Assembly (NCBI GenBank): GCA_002345745.1
Contig: DDWQ01000003.1
Span: 1-64,000, forward strand
Direction of reading: 5' to 3'
DNA length: 64,000 nt
From: Candidatus Moranbacteria bacterium UBA2282
GTDB taxonomy: Bacteria; Patescibacteriota; Minisyncoccia; Moranbacterales; UBA2206
The notes beneath the pieces were generated by a model. The model saw only the letters and a list, made by a program, of their open reading frames with translations. It did no database searches and was not told the origin of the DNA. Position numbers and translations under genes: made by a program. Of the stretch, positions 53,328 to 62,093 are shown piece by piece; within the stretch, counting starts at the first letter, position 1, and the number at the start of each line of letters is the position of its first letter.

Positions 53328-54013
53328 TATTTTAATTCTAGATTGTTAATATCTCCAATCGTAGTATCCATAAAAAGATTAGGATTGTAGGAATTGTAAA
53401 TTAATTCAATAAGCTCTTGAGTTCCTAGCATCGTCATACGCGTGCCAATTCCAGATAGTGCGGCTTCAATGTGGTCAGCTCTTTGCAGTAGTTGGTTTTT
53501 GTAGGTTTCAAAATTTTCTCTTTTTTGCATAATATCTTTGCGGGCATTGTTTCTGCTAAAAAGATTACCCAAAAAGCTTTTTTCTGTATTCTCGACGGGG
53601 GCAAAAGGCACAATTATATAAAAACTTTTATCCATTATATTTGAGACGGAAACTAATTGACGGATGAAATTTTTATATTCAGCAGTTTGCAGACGCAGAA
53701 GTTCATTAGTTTGTTCTTTTTCCTTTTTTTCAACAAACTCCATATATTTATTAACATTCATTTTTCGCGAACTGATGAGGATTTGAATCGGAAAGTCGAG
53801 GGAGTTTAGAAAATTTTGATATTGGGCAATAATTGCTTCTTGCTCATCGCTAGATTTTAGATCAAAATTAATAGCTGATACGGCAAGGATGGCTCGCAAT
53901 GAACCATTTTTAAGAACAATAACATCTTCTTCAATTTCGGCAATATCAAGAAACTGCTGAGTAGCAGAGGTCGTTGTTTGTTTGGTTATTTTACTTGAAT
54001 TTAATGATTCCAT
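53327..54013 (-). CDS. VirB4 N-terminal-like protein (split VirB4)
   Basis: A 228-aa protein matching the N-terminal domain of TraC/VirB4 ATPases, with DIAEIEEDVIVLKNGSLRAIL, SLDFPIQILISSRKMN and FYIIVPFAPVENTEKS. It ends with the stop and start overlapped by one base with the ATPase gene (TAATG), so the two are coupled. It has no nucleotide-binding motif. A split of VirB4 into two chains is known in several CPR and archaeal-like systems. Confidence 0.82.
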   Translation of the reverse strand: MESLNSSKITKQTTTSATQQFLDIAEIEEDVIVLKNGSLRAILAVSAINFDLKSSDEQEAIIAQYQNFLNSLDFPIQILISSRKMNVNKYMEFVEKKEKEQTNELLRLQTAEYKNFIRQLVSVSNIMDKSFYIIVPFAPVENTEKSFLGNLFSRNNARKDIMQKRENFETYKNQLLQRADHIEAALSGIGTRMTMLGTQELIELIYNSYNPNLFMDTTIGDINNLELK

Positions 54014-54414
54014 TATCTTTTATTTATCTCTAATAGTTTTGATATTTCTTCAATTTTTTGGCTAGAAAGTTCTTTTTTGGAAATTGCTGGAACAGTTTTT
54101 TTAACAGAGGATTTAACAGTGCTTATCTGGTCAGGCAATCTTTTCCACATATATATCTTTGGCTTGGTGAAAAAAGAAATAGCGGAAAGGATAAACATTA
54201 TTAGTGGTTGGCTATGCGGTCGATAGAAAGCCAGGGCACCGAAAAGTATCGATAGTATGATGGCGATGACAATAAAGGCGGAGGTATCTAGAAAGCTCCA
54301 ACAGAAAAGAAGAATAACACCATCCAGAGCCAACCAACCTAATTGCTTTGCAGTTAGCGGACCGACAATTTTGTCTTCAATATCAATAAATTGTGGGACG
54401 TTGAATAGGGACAT
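54013..54414 (-). CDS. PrgI-family membrane protein
   Basis: A 133-aa protein of the PrgI/TcpE type found next to VirB4 in Gram-positive conjugative elements. It has the start NVPQFIDIEDKIVGPLTAKQLGWL and two hydrophobic helices (about 27-45 and 49-70) followed by KPKIYMWKRLPDQ. It overlaps the VirB4-N start by one base. It probably forms part of the membrane channel. The C-terminal tail is charged and extends beyond the core. Confidence 0.9.
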   Translation of the reverse strand: MSLFNVPQFIDIEDKIVGPLTAKQLGWLALDGVILLFCWSFLDTSAFIVIAIILSILFGALAFYRPHSQPLIMFILSAISFFTKPKIYMWKRLPDQISTVKSSVKKTVPAISKKELSSQKIEEISKLLEINKR

Positions 54415-54473
54415 AATGAATTTTTATTTGGTGTTTATATATGTTTCATTCATAAAGTCAGTGTAATCATTTT

Positions 54474-54498
54474 AATCAGGGATAATCAGTGGTTCAGA
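54474..54498. repeat. REP-like repeat (family E), second copy
   Basis: AATCAG....AATCAGTGGTTCAGA matches the repeat at 15541-15565 with a few substitutions. It lies in the gap between prgI and the 445-aa gene and extends into the end of the latter. Confidence 0.55.
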
Positions 54499-55831
54499 TA
54501 TCTTTCAAGTTTACCACATTTTTGCCAAAAGTTTTTTTGATTGGCATATTGGTGCTTATTTGTGGTCTATTAACGGCTGGGATAAATTTTTGGGGTTGTG
54601 TTTGTTCCTTGTTTGTTCTTTCATAGGACAACTTTTGTGGTGATGAGAAACTTATTTTATTGGCGGACAATGGATACTGATGTAGAGACAGATCTGATTC
54701 TTCTATTTTCTCAAGATGAGCTCTCAAAGGTTCTTGAGAAGATTCCATAGATTGATTTCTATCGTTTGTAGAAACAATGCTTGTTTTTTGAATATCTTGA
54801 TTTTCATTTTTGTTTGAAATCGCGGTTATTTGTGTGTTAAAAACTATTTGTTGTGCATTTGTGTCAATATCAATTGGCAAATCTAGATCTAATGATTTTA
54901 AAATAATTGCCAATCGTTGCCTTTCTGTATTGGAAAGTCTTTTGGTGTTTTCACTATTGAATAAGTAGCTTCCACGATTCATTTCTGAATGAGCACCTTG
55001 CCCATATATTTGATGGTAGTCTGCGAGCCAGTTTTTTATAGATGGTCGGACTGGAGAGGAAGAATATTGTAATTTGAGAGGTTGAGATGTGATTAGCTGT
55101 TCTCCGAGTTTATCAAATTTATGTAGACCTTCGGAAAGAAGGATTTGAATTGTTTTGTGAGTAGCAGGCTTCATTTCAGGTTGAATGGGTGATGTGCTTA
55201 TATCTTTACTTGGTTCATTGACGTTGTAAATGGAGTTGTTTCCAATTTCTGATTGAATGAGTACTTTTCCAGCAGATGTTGGTGTGAATGCAAGCACGTT
55301 GTCATATGTATGCAATAAATCTTTAACTTGATTTTTTTCATTAGAATTTAGTGTGGATGCTTGTGTATTGGTGGAAATAAATTCTATTGGAGCTGAGTCA
55401 GTTCGAGTTTTGGTTGGAAAAAGCTTTTCAAAATTAGTTATCCATTGACTGATAGATAGATTTCCAATTTTTTGTTGATTTTCCAAAATTGCTCGACGAA
55501 GTTTTTTACGTAAATTATCGCGTGGTATTTCAGGGATAAGAAAGAGTTTTCCGGTAAGTTGATTTTCCATTGAAATTTGCATATGGAAAGATTCTAAATA
55601 GTGATTGCGTAAAATGTCAGCCACTTCTTCATCAGAAATTTGGGATAAGGCTACGATTTTGAGGTTTACAATAGCACTTTGTAGTTTTTTAAATAATTCT
55701 GGATTAGAATTTTTAATATCTTGAGATTCAATGAATGTGCTTATTTCTTTTAGAGTTTTGCGTGCTTCAACATCATCAATGTGATTGATGGCAAAATGAT
55801 AGTTAGCTGTGATTTCTTTGATATCTAACAT
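54494..55831 (-). CDS. Cytoplasmic protein of unknown function in the secretion operon
   Basis: A 445-aa soluble protein without signal or membrane helix. The N-terminal 150 residues are helical. The middle has a FTPTSAGKVLIQSE-type segment and a helical patch RLSNTERQRLAIILKSLDLD followed by LPIDIDTNAQQIVF. The C-terminus is Gln/Ser-rich and probably disordered. I do not recognise the family. It is in the same direction between PrgI and the VirB6-like gene, so it may be a cytosolic adapter or scaffold. Confidence 0.6.
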   Translation of the reverse strand: MLDIKEITANYHFAINHIDDVEARKTLKEISTFIESQDIKNSNPELFKKLQSAIVNLKIVALSQISDEEVADILRNHYLESFHMQISMENQLTGKLFLIPEIPRDNLRKKLRRAILENQQKIGNLSISQWITNFEKLFPTKTRTDSAPIEFISTNTQASTLNSNEKNQVKDLLHTYDNVLAFTPTSAGKVLIQSEIGNNSIYNVNEPSKDISTSPIQPEMKPATHKTIQILLSEGLHKFDKLGEQLITSQPLKLQYSSSPVRPSIKNWLADYHQIYGQGAHSEMNRGSYLFNSENTKRLSNTERQRLAIILKSLDLDLPIDIDTNAQQIVFNTQITAISNKNENQDIQKTSIVSTNDRNQSMESSQEPLRAHLEKIEESDLSLHQYPLSANKISFSSPQKLSYERTNKEQTQPQKFIPAVNRPQISTNMPIKKTFGKNVVNLKDI

Positions 55832-55844
55832 TTGAGTTTATATT

Positions 55845-58037
55845 TTAGGGAGTACCTCCTCCACCTGCAGGAGCACCACTTGCAGCAGTAGCCGTAGCTG
55901 CGGCAGCAATACCAGCAATACCACGACGCTCCCTTAGTTTATTAATGAAGGCAGTTATATTAGCACTTTGTTCAGGCGTAACATCTGGTCCAGTAGCATA
56001 TGTTTCCATGTTTGCTAAGTTTGCATCGCTGGCCAAGTTTTTTATGAAATCTGGTCTAACTCTACTTAGAACATCAACTTCTTGTTGAGAAACATTGCGT
56101 AATTGAGCCAGTCCGATCGCATGTAATCCTCCAGCACGACTTCCATCCGTTAGATTGCCATTAGTATCTCGATTTGGAATTTCTGTAAGAAATGAATTCC
56201 AATGCCAGGTGTCAGCCTTGGTTTGAACTTTAATATTGTTAGCCTTGCCAATTGCTGCTGCTGCTTGATCAGGATCTTCATTTTTTTGATATTTTTGTTT
56301 TTTAACATTCCAACTGGCCATAGCATAATTGGCAAAATTTCCCTTGGAGTTTGCGATTTCACCCAGATCAGCCATTTGACGCAGTGCCTCTTGCTCATTC
56401 ATGCCACCTTCCGTAAATTGTTTAAGTATGTAATTTTTCATAGCAAAAGGATCGACATCTTGATTATTAAGCTTCATAAATTCATTTTGGTCATTATTAT
56501 TAAACATAATGCGCAAAACGGCAGACATTTTTTCAGTGTCTTTCGCTACTTTGGCTTTGGTAAATTCATCTACTAAAATTTCAGATTCACTAGCAAATTC
56601 AGATAATTCTTTTTGTTTTTTGAGCACGTTAGTTTGAATAGCTGCTTGTTGGTTTCTAGTTTTATCTTTGCCAAGACTGAACGCTGAATTCCAGCGATCA
56701 TGCCAGATGCCAGTTGATTCTTCCAGTGCTTTTCTTTCGGATTCTGCAGATTGTTTTTTCCAACCAGAGATAATTCCTCGAGGACGTAAACCCTTTGGTA
56801 TAACATTTCTTTCAAAAGCCTTGAGTCCTGCAATGGCAGCATATTTTGCACCAGACTTCACACCACCACCCATCATTCTCGGCAACCAAGTACTAGCTTT
56901 TTGTGCAGCACCCATAACTGTGCTGGCGCCCTCAATCCCCATCTTCTGTGCAATGCCCATTCCCATCCACAAAATGACAATCGGGATAGCCATATTTGCC
57001 ATAGAGGTTATGACACTGTCTTGCTGGGCGAGCTCAAATGATTCGCCGATAGCCGTCATTGTGAAAATAGCGATATGCAAAACAAAAACCATAATCGGTC
57101 CAAAAAAAGAATATTTGATTATATTATCCCACCAGCCGAAATCTTTGCCGGCGATGTTACCAACGAAAGCTACGGGTGAAATTATAATCAAAATAGCTAG
57201 TGCAACGATTCTCACTAAAAATAGAACAGCTAGAGCTAGAAATGTGACAGCTAGTAGAAAAGTAAAAAATATAGCGGCAAAAAGTTGCGGGTAGGAGGCA
57301 TCAGTATTGGTTTGAAGAATATTTTTGATGTCCCCTCCAGTAGTTATTCCAGTTAAAATGGAAGTTGGATCTGTAGCTGAATTTGGAAAAAATTGCGTAA
57401 GCATAGTGTACATCAAGGAGTTAGAAATATCTACAATGAAGCGGGCGATGGGAAAACTAAAATTGACCAACAGCGCCATCAAAACAATTGTCAGAATTAT
57501 TTTTTTCTCACCAAATTTGCCTCCAATTTGAAAAATGATAGAAAAAGCGGAATAGAGCAGAAAGAGAATGAAAGCGATGTTGAGAAAATCACGCACTTCC
57601 ATCCAGACTGTGTAGAGTGCTGGACTTGCCACAACATCTTGCAATTTTTTAGCATCAACAACAACGCCAAACAGTGCTGCTGATGCACCAAGCAACATAC
57701 CATTGAATTTAAGAATGCCTACAAGAAGACAACTACCATTTGCAATGTCTCCTATACCGCATCCGAGAATAGTGCCTCCCTCAGTATTTACCTGCTGTGG
57801 AGTTTTGCCTGCCTTGCTAGGGTCAATAGCTCGAACTTCTATTGCCTTTGTATTATCAATAGGACCAGCTGAAGACGGCAGGCTGGAAAGCCCTGTTGGA
57901 TTAAATGTAGTTGGTTCTGCAGCATTTGCTGTGGGAGTGTTGGATATTTGCAGATTAATTAAACCACCAAAAACAATCATAAAAATGATAATGGCAGAAA
58001 AAAAACTAGCGACTTTTTTTTGAAATTTGTTTTTCAA
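55845..58037 (-). CDS. VirB6/TrbL-like channel protein
   Basis: A 730-aa membrane protein with N-terminal signal-like helix (SFFSAIIIFMIVFGGLINL), then about six hydrophobic helices (residues about 100-370) resembling VirB6/TrbL, including MEVRDFLNIAFILFLLYSAF and IVALAILIIISPVAFVGNIA. The C-terminal half (about 400-730) is soluble and charged, ending in an Ala/Gly-rich tail. It probably forms the inner-membrane pore of the secretion-like machine. The large cytosolic tail is unlike classical VirB6. Confidence 0.8.
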   Translation of the reverse strand: MKNKFQKKVASFFSAIIIFMIVFGGLINLQISNTPTANAAEPTTFNPTGLSSLPSSAGPIDNTKAIEVRAIDPSKAGKTPQQVNTEGGTILGCGIGDIANGSCLLVGILKFNGMLLGASAALFGVVVDAKKLQDVVASPALYTVWMEVRDFLNIAFILFLLYSAFSIIFQIGGKFGEKKIILTIVLMALLVNFSFPIARFIVDISNSLMYTMLTQFFPNSATDPTSILTGITTGGDIKNILQTNTDASYPQLFAAIFFTFLLAVTFLALAVLFLVRIVALAILIIISPVAFVGNIAGKDFGWWDNIIKYSFFGPIMVFVLHIAIFTMTAIGESFELAQQDSVITSMANMAIPIVILWMGMGIAQKMGIEGASTVMGAAQKASTWLPRMMGGGVKSGAKYAAIAGLKAFERNVIPKGLRPRGIISGWKKQSAESERKALEESTGIWHDRWNSAFSLGKDKTRNQQAAIQTNVLKKQKELSEFASESEILVDEFTKAKVAKDTEKMSAVLRIMFNNNDQNEFMKLNNQDVDPFAMKNYILKQFTEGGMNEQEALRQMADLGEIANSKGNFANYAMASWNVKKQKYQKNEDPDQAAAAIGKANNIKVQTKADTWHWNSFLTEIPNRDTNGNLTDGSRAGGLHAIGLAQLRNVSQQEVDVLSRVRPDFIKNLASDANLANMETYATGPDVTPEQSANITAFINKLRERRGIAGIAAAATATAASGAPAGGGGTP

Positions 58038-58061
58038 TTTTTTGACTATATTTTTAAAAAA

Positions 58062-59117
58062 TCAGTTTTTAAATAATGAACCGATGCCACTTTGGGAAGC
58101 TTGGGTGTTGAGTCCGGACATAGCTTTGTCTGTCGTATTTTGTGCAGAAGACTTTGCCTGTCCAATTCCATATTGAATAGTATTGGTAATCAATGATTGT
58201 ACAGTCGCTGTTATTATTTCTCCGGGATTTGTAGCTGTGGCTAGTGTTGTATACGCAGTATTTAAAGCATTAGAAACGGCATCTTTAGTAATAATCCCTG
58301 GTGTGACAACTTTATCACCCGCTTCAGCAAATCCGGAACCAGCTTGAGCCTTATTTTCTGCTTTTTTTGTTTCTTCTGTTAGGAGCCTATCATAAGTTCT
58401 TTGTGCATTGATGGCATAGTCCCATTGATCATTTATACCAGAATAAGATAATTGCAAGTTTGCAAAATTATTACTAGCATCAGCAATATCTTCTCCATTG
58501 TAAGTAATTGTGGGTTCTTTTCTTTCGCTAGTGAGAGCTTTGCCCATTTCTTGAAGTTCAAATGCATTGGTTGCTGCTGACCTATAGACATCAAGGTCAG
58601 AAGCTGCTTGGGCAAAATAAGAAAACTTGCCATAGCTAGGATTATTCATTGCTAGACCATAATTGAAAGACCCTTTGCCAAAACCTTCATAGTTGTCTGC
58701 AAGGAGACTGGCGGAAGCCGCGGAGATATAACCTGAAGCAGAACCTCTTCCCTGACTGATTGTTTGGCTTAGATAATCATTCATCAAAATATTAGCAGAT
58801 TCTTTTGGTTGGTTTACTAAAAAATCTTGCCAATTTACGATAAATTTAGCAGATTGAGAGGAAGATCCACCGACAATATCCCCCAATGCACTATTAATTG
58901 CTTTGATTGCTGCTGTCTTTAAGCCACCTCTAATCATTCCCTGCAGGGAAGCTGTCAGTTGCTCTTCGAGAGTTTTATAAATTTGTGCTGGAAATTCCCC
59001 CCACAAAGCCTGTGCTTTTGGAGCGTTGATTGGAGTAATAGTTAAAGAAAAAAGCAAAAACAAAGCAAGAATAATTGTTTTTGATTTGGAATAATTAAGT
59101 TTTTTTAAAAAATTCAT
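58062..59117 (-). CDS. Exported protein of the secretion operon
   Basis: A 351-aa protein with a signal peptide (KTIILALFLLFSLTITPINA, cleavage probably at AQA). The mature part is helical and Ala/Ser-rich, with no known catalytic motif. In position it corresponds to a VirB5-like or conserved CPR secretion component; no sequence match to VirB5 is evident to me. It is followed after 1 nt in transcription order by the VirB6-like gene region (24 nt gap). Confidence 0.6.
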   Translation of the reverse strand: MNFLKKLNYSKSKTIILALFLLFSLTITPINAPKAQALWGEFPAQIYKTLEEQLTASLQGMIRGGLKTAAIKAINSALGDIVGGSSSQSAKFIVNWQDFLVNQPKESANILMNDYLSQTISQGRGSASGYISAASASLLADNYEGFGKGSFNYGLAMNNPSYGKFSYFAQAASDLDVYRSAATNAFELQEMGKALTSERKEPTITYNGEDIADASNNFANLQLSYSGINDQWDYAINAQRTYDRLLTEETKKAENKAQAGSGFAEAGDKVVTPGIITKDAVSNALNTAYTTLATATNPGEIITATVQSLITNTIQYGIGQAKSSAQNTTDKAMSGLNTQASQSGIGSLFKN

Positions 59118-59118
59118 T

Positions 59119-60153
59119 TTATTGAGATAATTTTTGAACTAGGTCGTCGCTTGGCAGATCCATCCCATAGGAACTCAGTTTGTTTTGCAGAGAATCATCA
59201 AAGGTCAAGTCATAGGAATCAATTTTTGCTGTCATATCATCTGAAAATGCAGAAGCATAGCTCATAAAGCCTAATACTTTAGAAAAATTAGCAATACTTG
59301 TGAGTGGGTCTGTCGGATTGGGTGCAAAAAGAGTGTTGAGATTTTGTGCATATTCAGTTATTTGCAATGCTTCAATATGCAAATCAGCCAAATCTTCTGG
59401 CACGGGGATGCTTTTCATCTGTTCTATAATTTTTTGGTCAGTAGCAAGAATGTCTGCGATGGCTTTCGGATCTTGCGATGTAATGGCTGTTGTAAAACTC
59501 TGAGTAATGGAATTAGAAAGCGTTGAAATGTCAGAAGTTGAGGTGACGGGAGTTGGTGAGTTGCTAGACAGCACATAGGAAACTCCCACAATATAATCAG
59601 TGAGATCATCTTTTTTTGCTGCTGTGATTTGCTCGTCATTTAAACCTTTAAAATCGTCTTGTTTAATGATGATGTCATCTTTCGTGACTACTGGCATTTC
59701 ATCTGAAGAAACTTGAGTATTGAGGGAATCATCGACTAGTGAATTGACTTGTTCTAGGGTAACATCTTTGTTGGCAGGATCACTGCTACTGAGCATAGTC
59801 GCTATTTTTTGGGTAACATTAATAGTAAGGTTTTCTTGTGCAGAATCTACAGGTGTTTCTGTAGTTGCATTTGCAATGGTCGGAATTATTTTATCACCAG
59901 GTGACGGTTTGGTGGGATCATAGCCAGATTGAACTTCAGCTCCATCGGAATAACCATCGCCATCACTATCTGCTTTTTGTGGATCAGTACCATAGGTTGT
60001 TTCTTCCGCATCAGAAAGACCATCTTGGTCGTTATCAAGAAAAATGTTTTTAGTTGTTGTCGCTTGTTCTTGTGCCGTTGCAAAAAAAGAAAAGCTTGCA
60101 ATAACTAGCGCAAATAAAACTATTAAAGATAATTGAATTTTTTTTATTTTCAT
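59119..60153 (-). CDS. Exported protein with thrombospondin type 3-like repeats
   Basis: Starts at ATG 60153 (MKIKKIQLSLIVLFALVIAS); an upstream in-frame start at 60192 has no support. Signal peptide, then two calcium-binding TSP3-like repeats (DNDQDGLSDAEETTYGTDP, DSDGDGYSDGAEVQSGYDP), then a helical Asp/Ser-rich region of about 230 aa. TSP3 repeats are common in CPR surface proteins. It is the first gene of the secretion operon. Confidence 0.78.
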   Translation of the reverse strand: MKIKKIQLSLIVLFALVIASFSFFATAQEQATTTKNIFLDNDQDGLSDAEETTYGTDPQKADSDGDGYSDGAEVQSGYDPTKPSPGDKIIPTIANATTETPVDSAQENLTINVTQKIATMLSSSDPANKDVTLEQVNSLVDDSLNTQVSSDEMPVVTKDDIIIKQDDFKGLNDEQITAAKKDDLTDYIVGVSYVLSSNSPTPVTSTSDISTLSNSITQSFTTAITSQDPKAIADILATDQKIIEQMKSIPVPEDLADLHIEALQITEYAQNLNTLFAPNPTDPLTSIANFSKVLGFMSYASAFSDDMTAKIDSYDLTFDDSLQNKLSSYGMDLPSDDLVQKLSQ

Positions 60154-60230
60154 TTCGTATACGAAAAACGCATTAGGACAACACACATTCAAATAGTCGT
60201 AAGAGATTATTATTAACTCAGTACACTAAA

Positions 60231-60259
60231 ATTATACCATAAAAAAACAAGTTTGATAA
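60231..60259 (-). promoter_or_regulatory. Promoter of the secretion operon
   Basis: Minus strand: TTATCA (60254-60259), 17-nt spacer, perfect TATAAT (60231-60236). A TTATACACA sequence (60272-60280) lies just upstream. Confidence 0.6.
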
Positions 60260-60346
60260 AGGTCTGTTGGCTGTGTATAACTTTTTGAGTTATTTTATTG
60301 CAAAACATTAGTTGCTAAAAAGTAGTAAGACTGATAAATTAGAAAT

Positions 60347-61990
60347 ATGAATAGATTTAAAAAAGCAGTAACAGGGTTGAATAAAGTTATAGAAAGTGTG
60401 TTTGCTCTAAAGATTGGAACGACTACACTGGCTTTGAATTTTCTCGGAATTATTATTTTGCGTGTTTTTGAAGAACGGTTTCTAGCATCCACTGATAATG
60501 CTGTCTATGGGGCTATTGCAGGATTTTTATATAACTTTTTCTTCTTTATTGTTTTATATTTATTAATTTGGCTTTTGCTGACTTGGATTCTCAAGATGAA
60601 GCCAATGCAATTAACTGGCGTTCTCCTGTGGTCATTCTGGCTAGTTCTGTTGCCACCTATCTTGGATATGATAAAAACTGGCGGTAGCGTTTATTGGAGT
60701 TTCTATACATTAGACAGTCTCGTGGGTTTGTGGCAGGAATTTATTACTTTTTTTGGGCACTTGCCATCAGGCATTGTCTATTTTGGAACCAAAATTGTTT
60801 TTGTGCTGACAATCTTTCTAGTTGGCGGATTGGTTTTTTTGAAAACAAAAAACTTCTTTAAAACTATTTTCAGTGCATTTTTTGCGTATGTTTTAATGTT
60901 TGTTTTGGGAACACTGCCATCCTGGCTCACAATGATTTATTATTTTTTTCAAGGTTCTAAAAAAATAACGGAAGTCAATGCAATTAACATTGTGCAATTA
61001 TTTGGTTCTATGCATCCAATTTTTGGAATTGAAAATGATAATATGAAATATACTTTCGTAAACAATCTAAATGGCGTATATTTTCTATTACTTTTATTTT
61101 TTCTTGGTATCATTTTCTTTTTGGAAAGTCGAGAAAAATTATGGGCAACCATAAAAAATGCGCGCTTGCCTCAAATAGCCTACCACACAGGACTTTTGTT
61201 AGTAGGTATGGGTCTCGGCAGTTTTATTTATCCGCAAAATTGGCATTTGAATGTGTTCTCTAGTATTTCATTTCTCGTAATTTTGAGTAGTGTTCTATTA
61301 TCCTGGAAAGCTTCAGTCATCGTCAATGATTTGAATGATTATAAAATTGATAAAATAACCAATAATTGGAGGCCATTACAAAAAAATATTTTCACACAAA
61401 AAGAATATATTAATTTAGGTATAATTTTATTTTGCTTGGCACTACTCGGTGGCTTGGTTGTCGGTTTAAAATTCGCAATGTTTTTGATTGTCTATCAAAC
61501 ATTAGCGTGGTTTTATTCAGCTCGACCATATAGACTGAAAAAATTTCCCATCATTGCTACTTTTTTTAGTGCATTAGCCTCAATCACTGTAATATTTATT
61601 GGCTATAGCCTATTTTCTGGAGATGAGAATATTAAATTATTTCCGTGGAGAATAATTATTATGATGCTTATGACACTAACATTATCCTTGCCAATTAAGG
61701 ATTTCAAAGATATTGCGGGAGATAGGGCTGACGGCGTTTGGACTATTCCGGCATTATTTGGGATGGAAATGGGCAAGCTGATTGTTGGTTCCGGCATTTT
61801 TATTTCTTTTATGTCGAGTGTGTTTTTCTTGAATGAGCACAAACTTTTCTGGTGGGCATTGCTTTTTGGTGGCATCAGTTTTCTAGCTATGACAAGCAAA
61901 AAAACAAAACCATATCAAATGATATGGTCAGTTTTTGGTGCGGTGCTTGTCTATGCTGTGATTTTGATAAAAATAGTTTTTCTAAAATAA
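60347..61990 (+). CDS. UbiA-family prenyltransferase with N-terminal membrane extension
   Basis: A 547-aa polytopic protein. The C-terminal 290 residues match UbiA-type prenyltransferases, with the first Asp-rich motif NDLNDYKIDKITNN and the second DFKDIAGDRADGVWTIP. The N-terminal 250 residues add five or six further helices with no clear family. Normal UbiA proteins are about 300 aa. It is likely a membrane enzyme attaching a prenyl group to an unknown acceptor. It is divergent from the secretion operon. Confidence 0.85.
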   Translation: MNRFKKAVTGLNKVIESVFALKIGTTTLALNFLGIIILRVFEERFLASTDNAVYGAIAGFLYNFFFFIVLYLLIWLLLTWILKMKPMQLTGVLLWSFWLVLLPPILDMIKTGGSVYWSFYTLDSLVGLWQEFITFFGHLPSGIVYFGTKIVFVLTIFLVGGLVFLKTKNFFKTIFSAFFAYVLMFVLGTLPSWLTMIYYFFQGSKKITEVNAINIVQLFGSMHPIFGIENDNMKYTFVNNLNGVYFLLLLFFLGIIFFLESREKLWATIKNARLPQIAYHTGLLLVGMGLGSFIYPQNWHLNVFSSISFLVILSSVLLSWKASVIVNDLNDYKIDKITNNWRPLQKNIFTQKEYINLGIILFCLALLGGLVVGLKFAMFLIVYQTLAWFYSARPYRLKKFPIIATFFSALASITVIFIGYSLFSGDENIKLFPWRIIIMMLMTLTLSLPIKDFKDIAGDRADGVWTIPALFGMEMGKLIVGSGIFISFMSSVFFLNEHKLFWWALLFGGISFLAMTSKKTKPYQMIWSVFGAVLVYAVILIKIVFLK

Positions 61991-62027
61991 TGCCGAATAA
62001 ATTTGAGACGTGTTACATCGCCAAGGC

Positions 62028-62063
62028 TTCACCTCAGCGGGGCTAATTTCCAGTAGAGGTGAA
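62028..62063. repeat. Inverted repeat between convergent genes
   Basis: TTCACCTC (62028-62035) pairs with GAGGTGAA (62056-62063) with a 20-nt loop between UbiA (+) and rsmA (-). No U-run follows on either strand, so it is a weak terminator candidate at best. Confidence 0.4.
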
Positions 62064-62093
62064 TACTTTGACAGGAAAATGGTATCGTTTGAA

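Noticed and set aside
44698..60153. Integrative conjugative element
   Set aside because: VirB4, PrgI and VirB6-like genes are present, but no relaxase, VirD4, integrase or attachment site is visible, so it is described only as a secretion-like operon.
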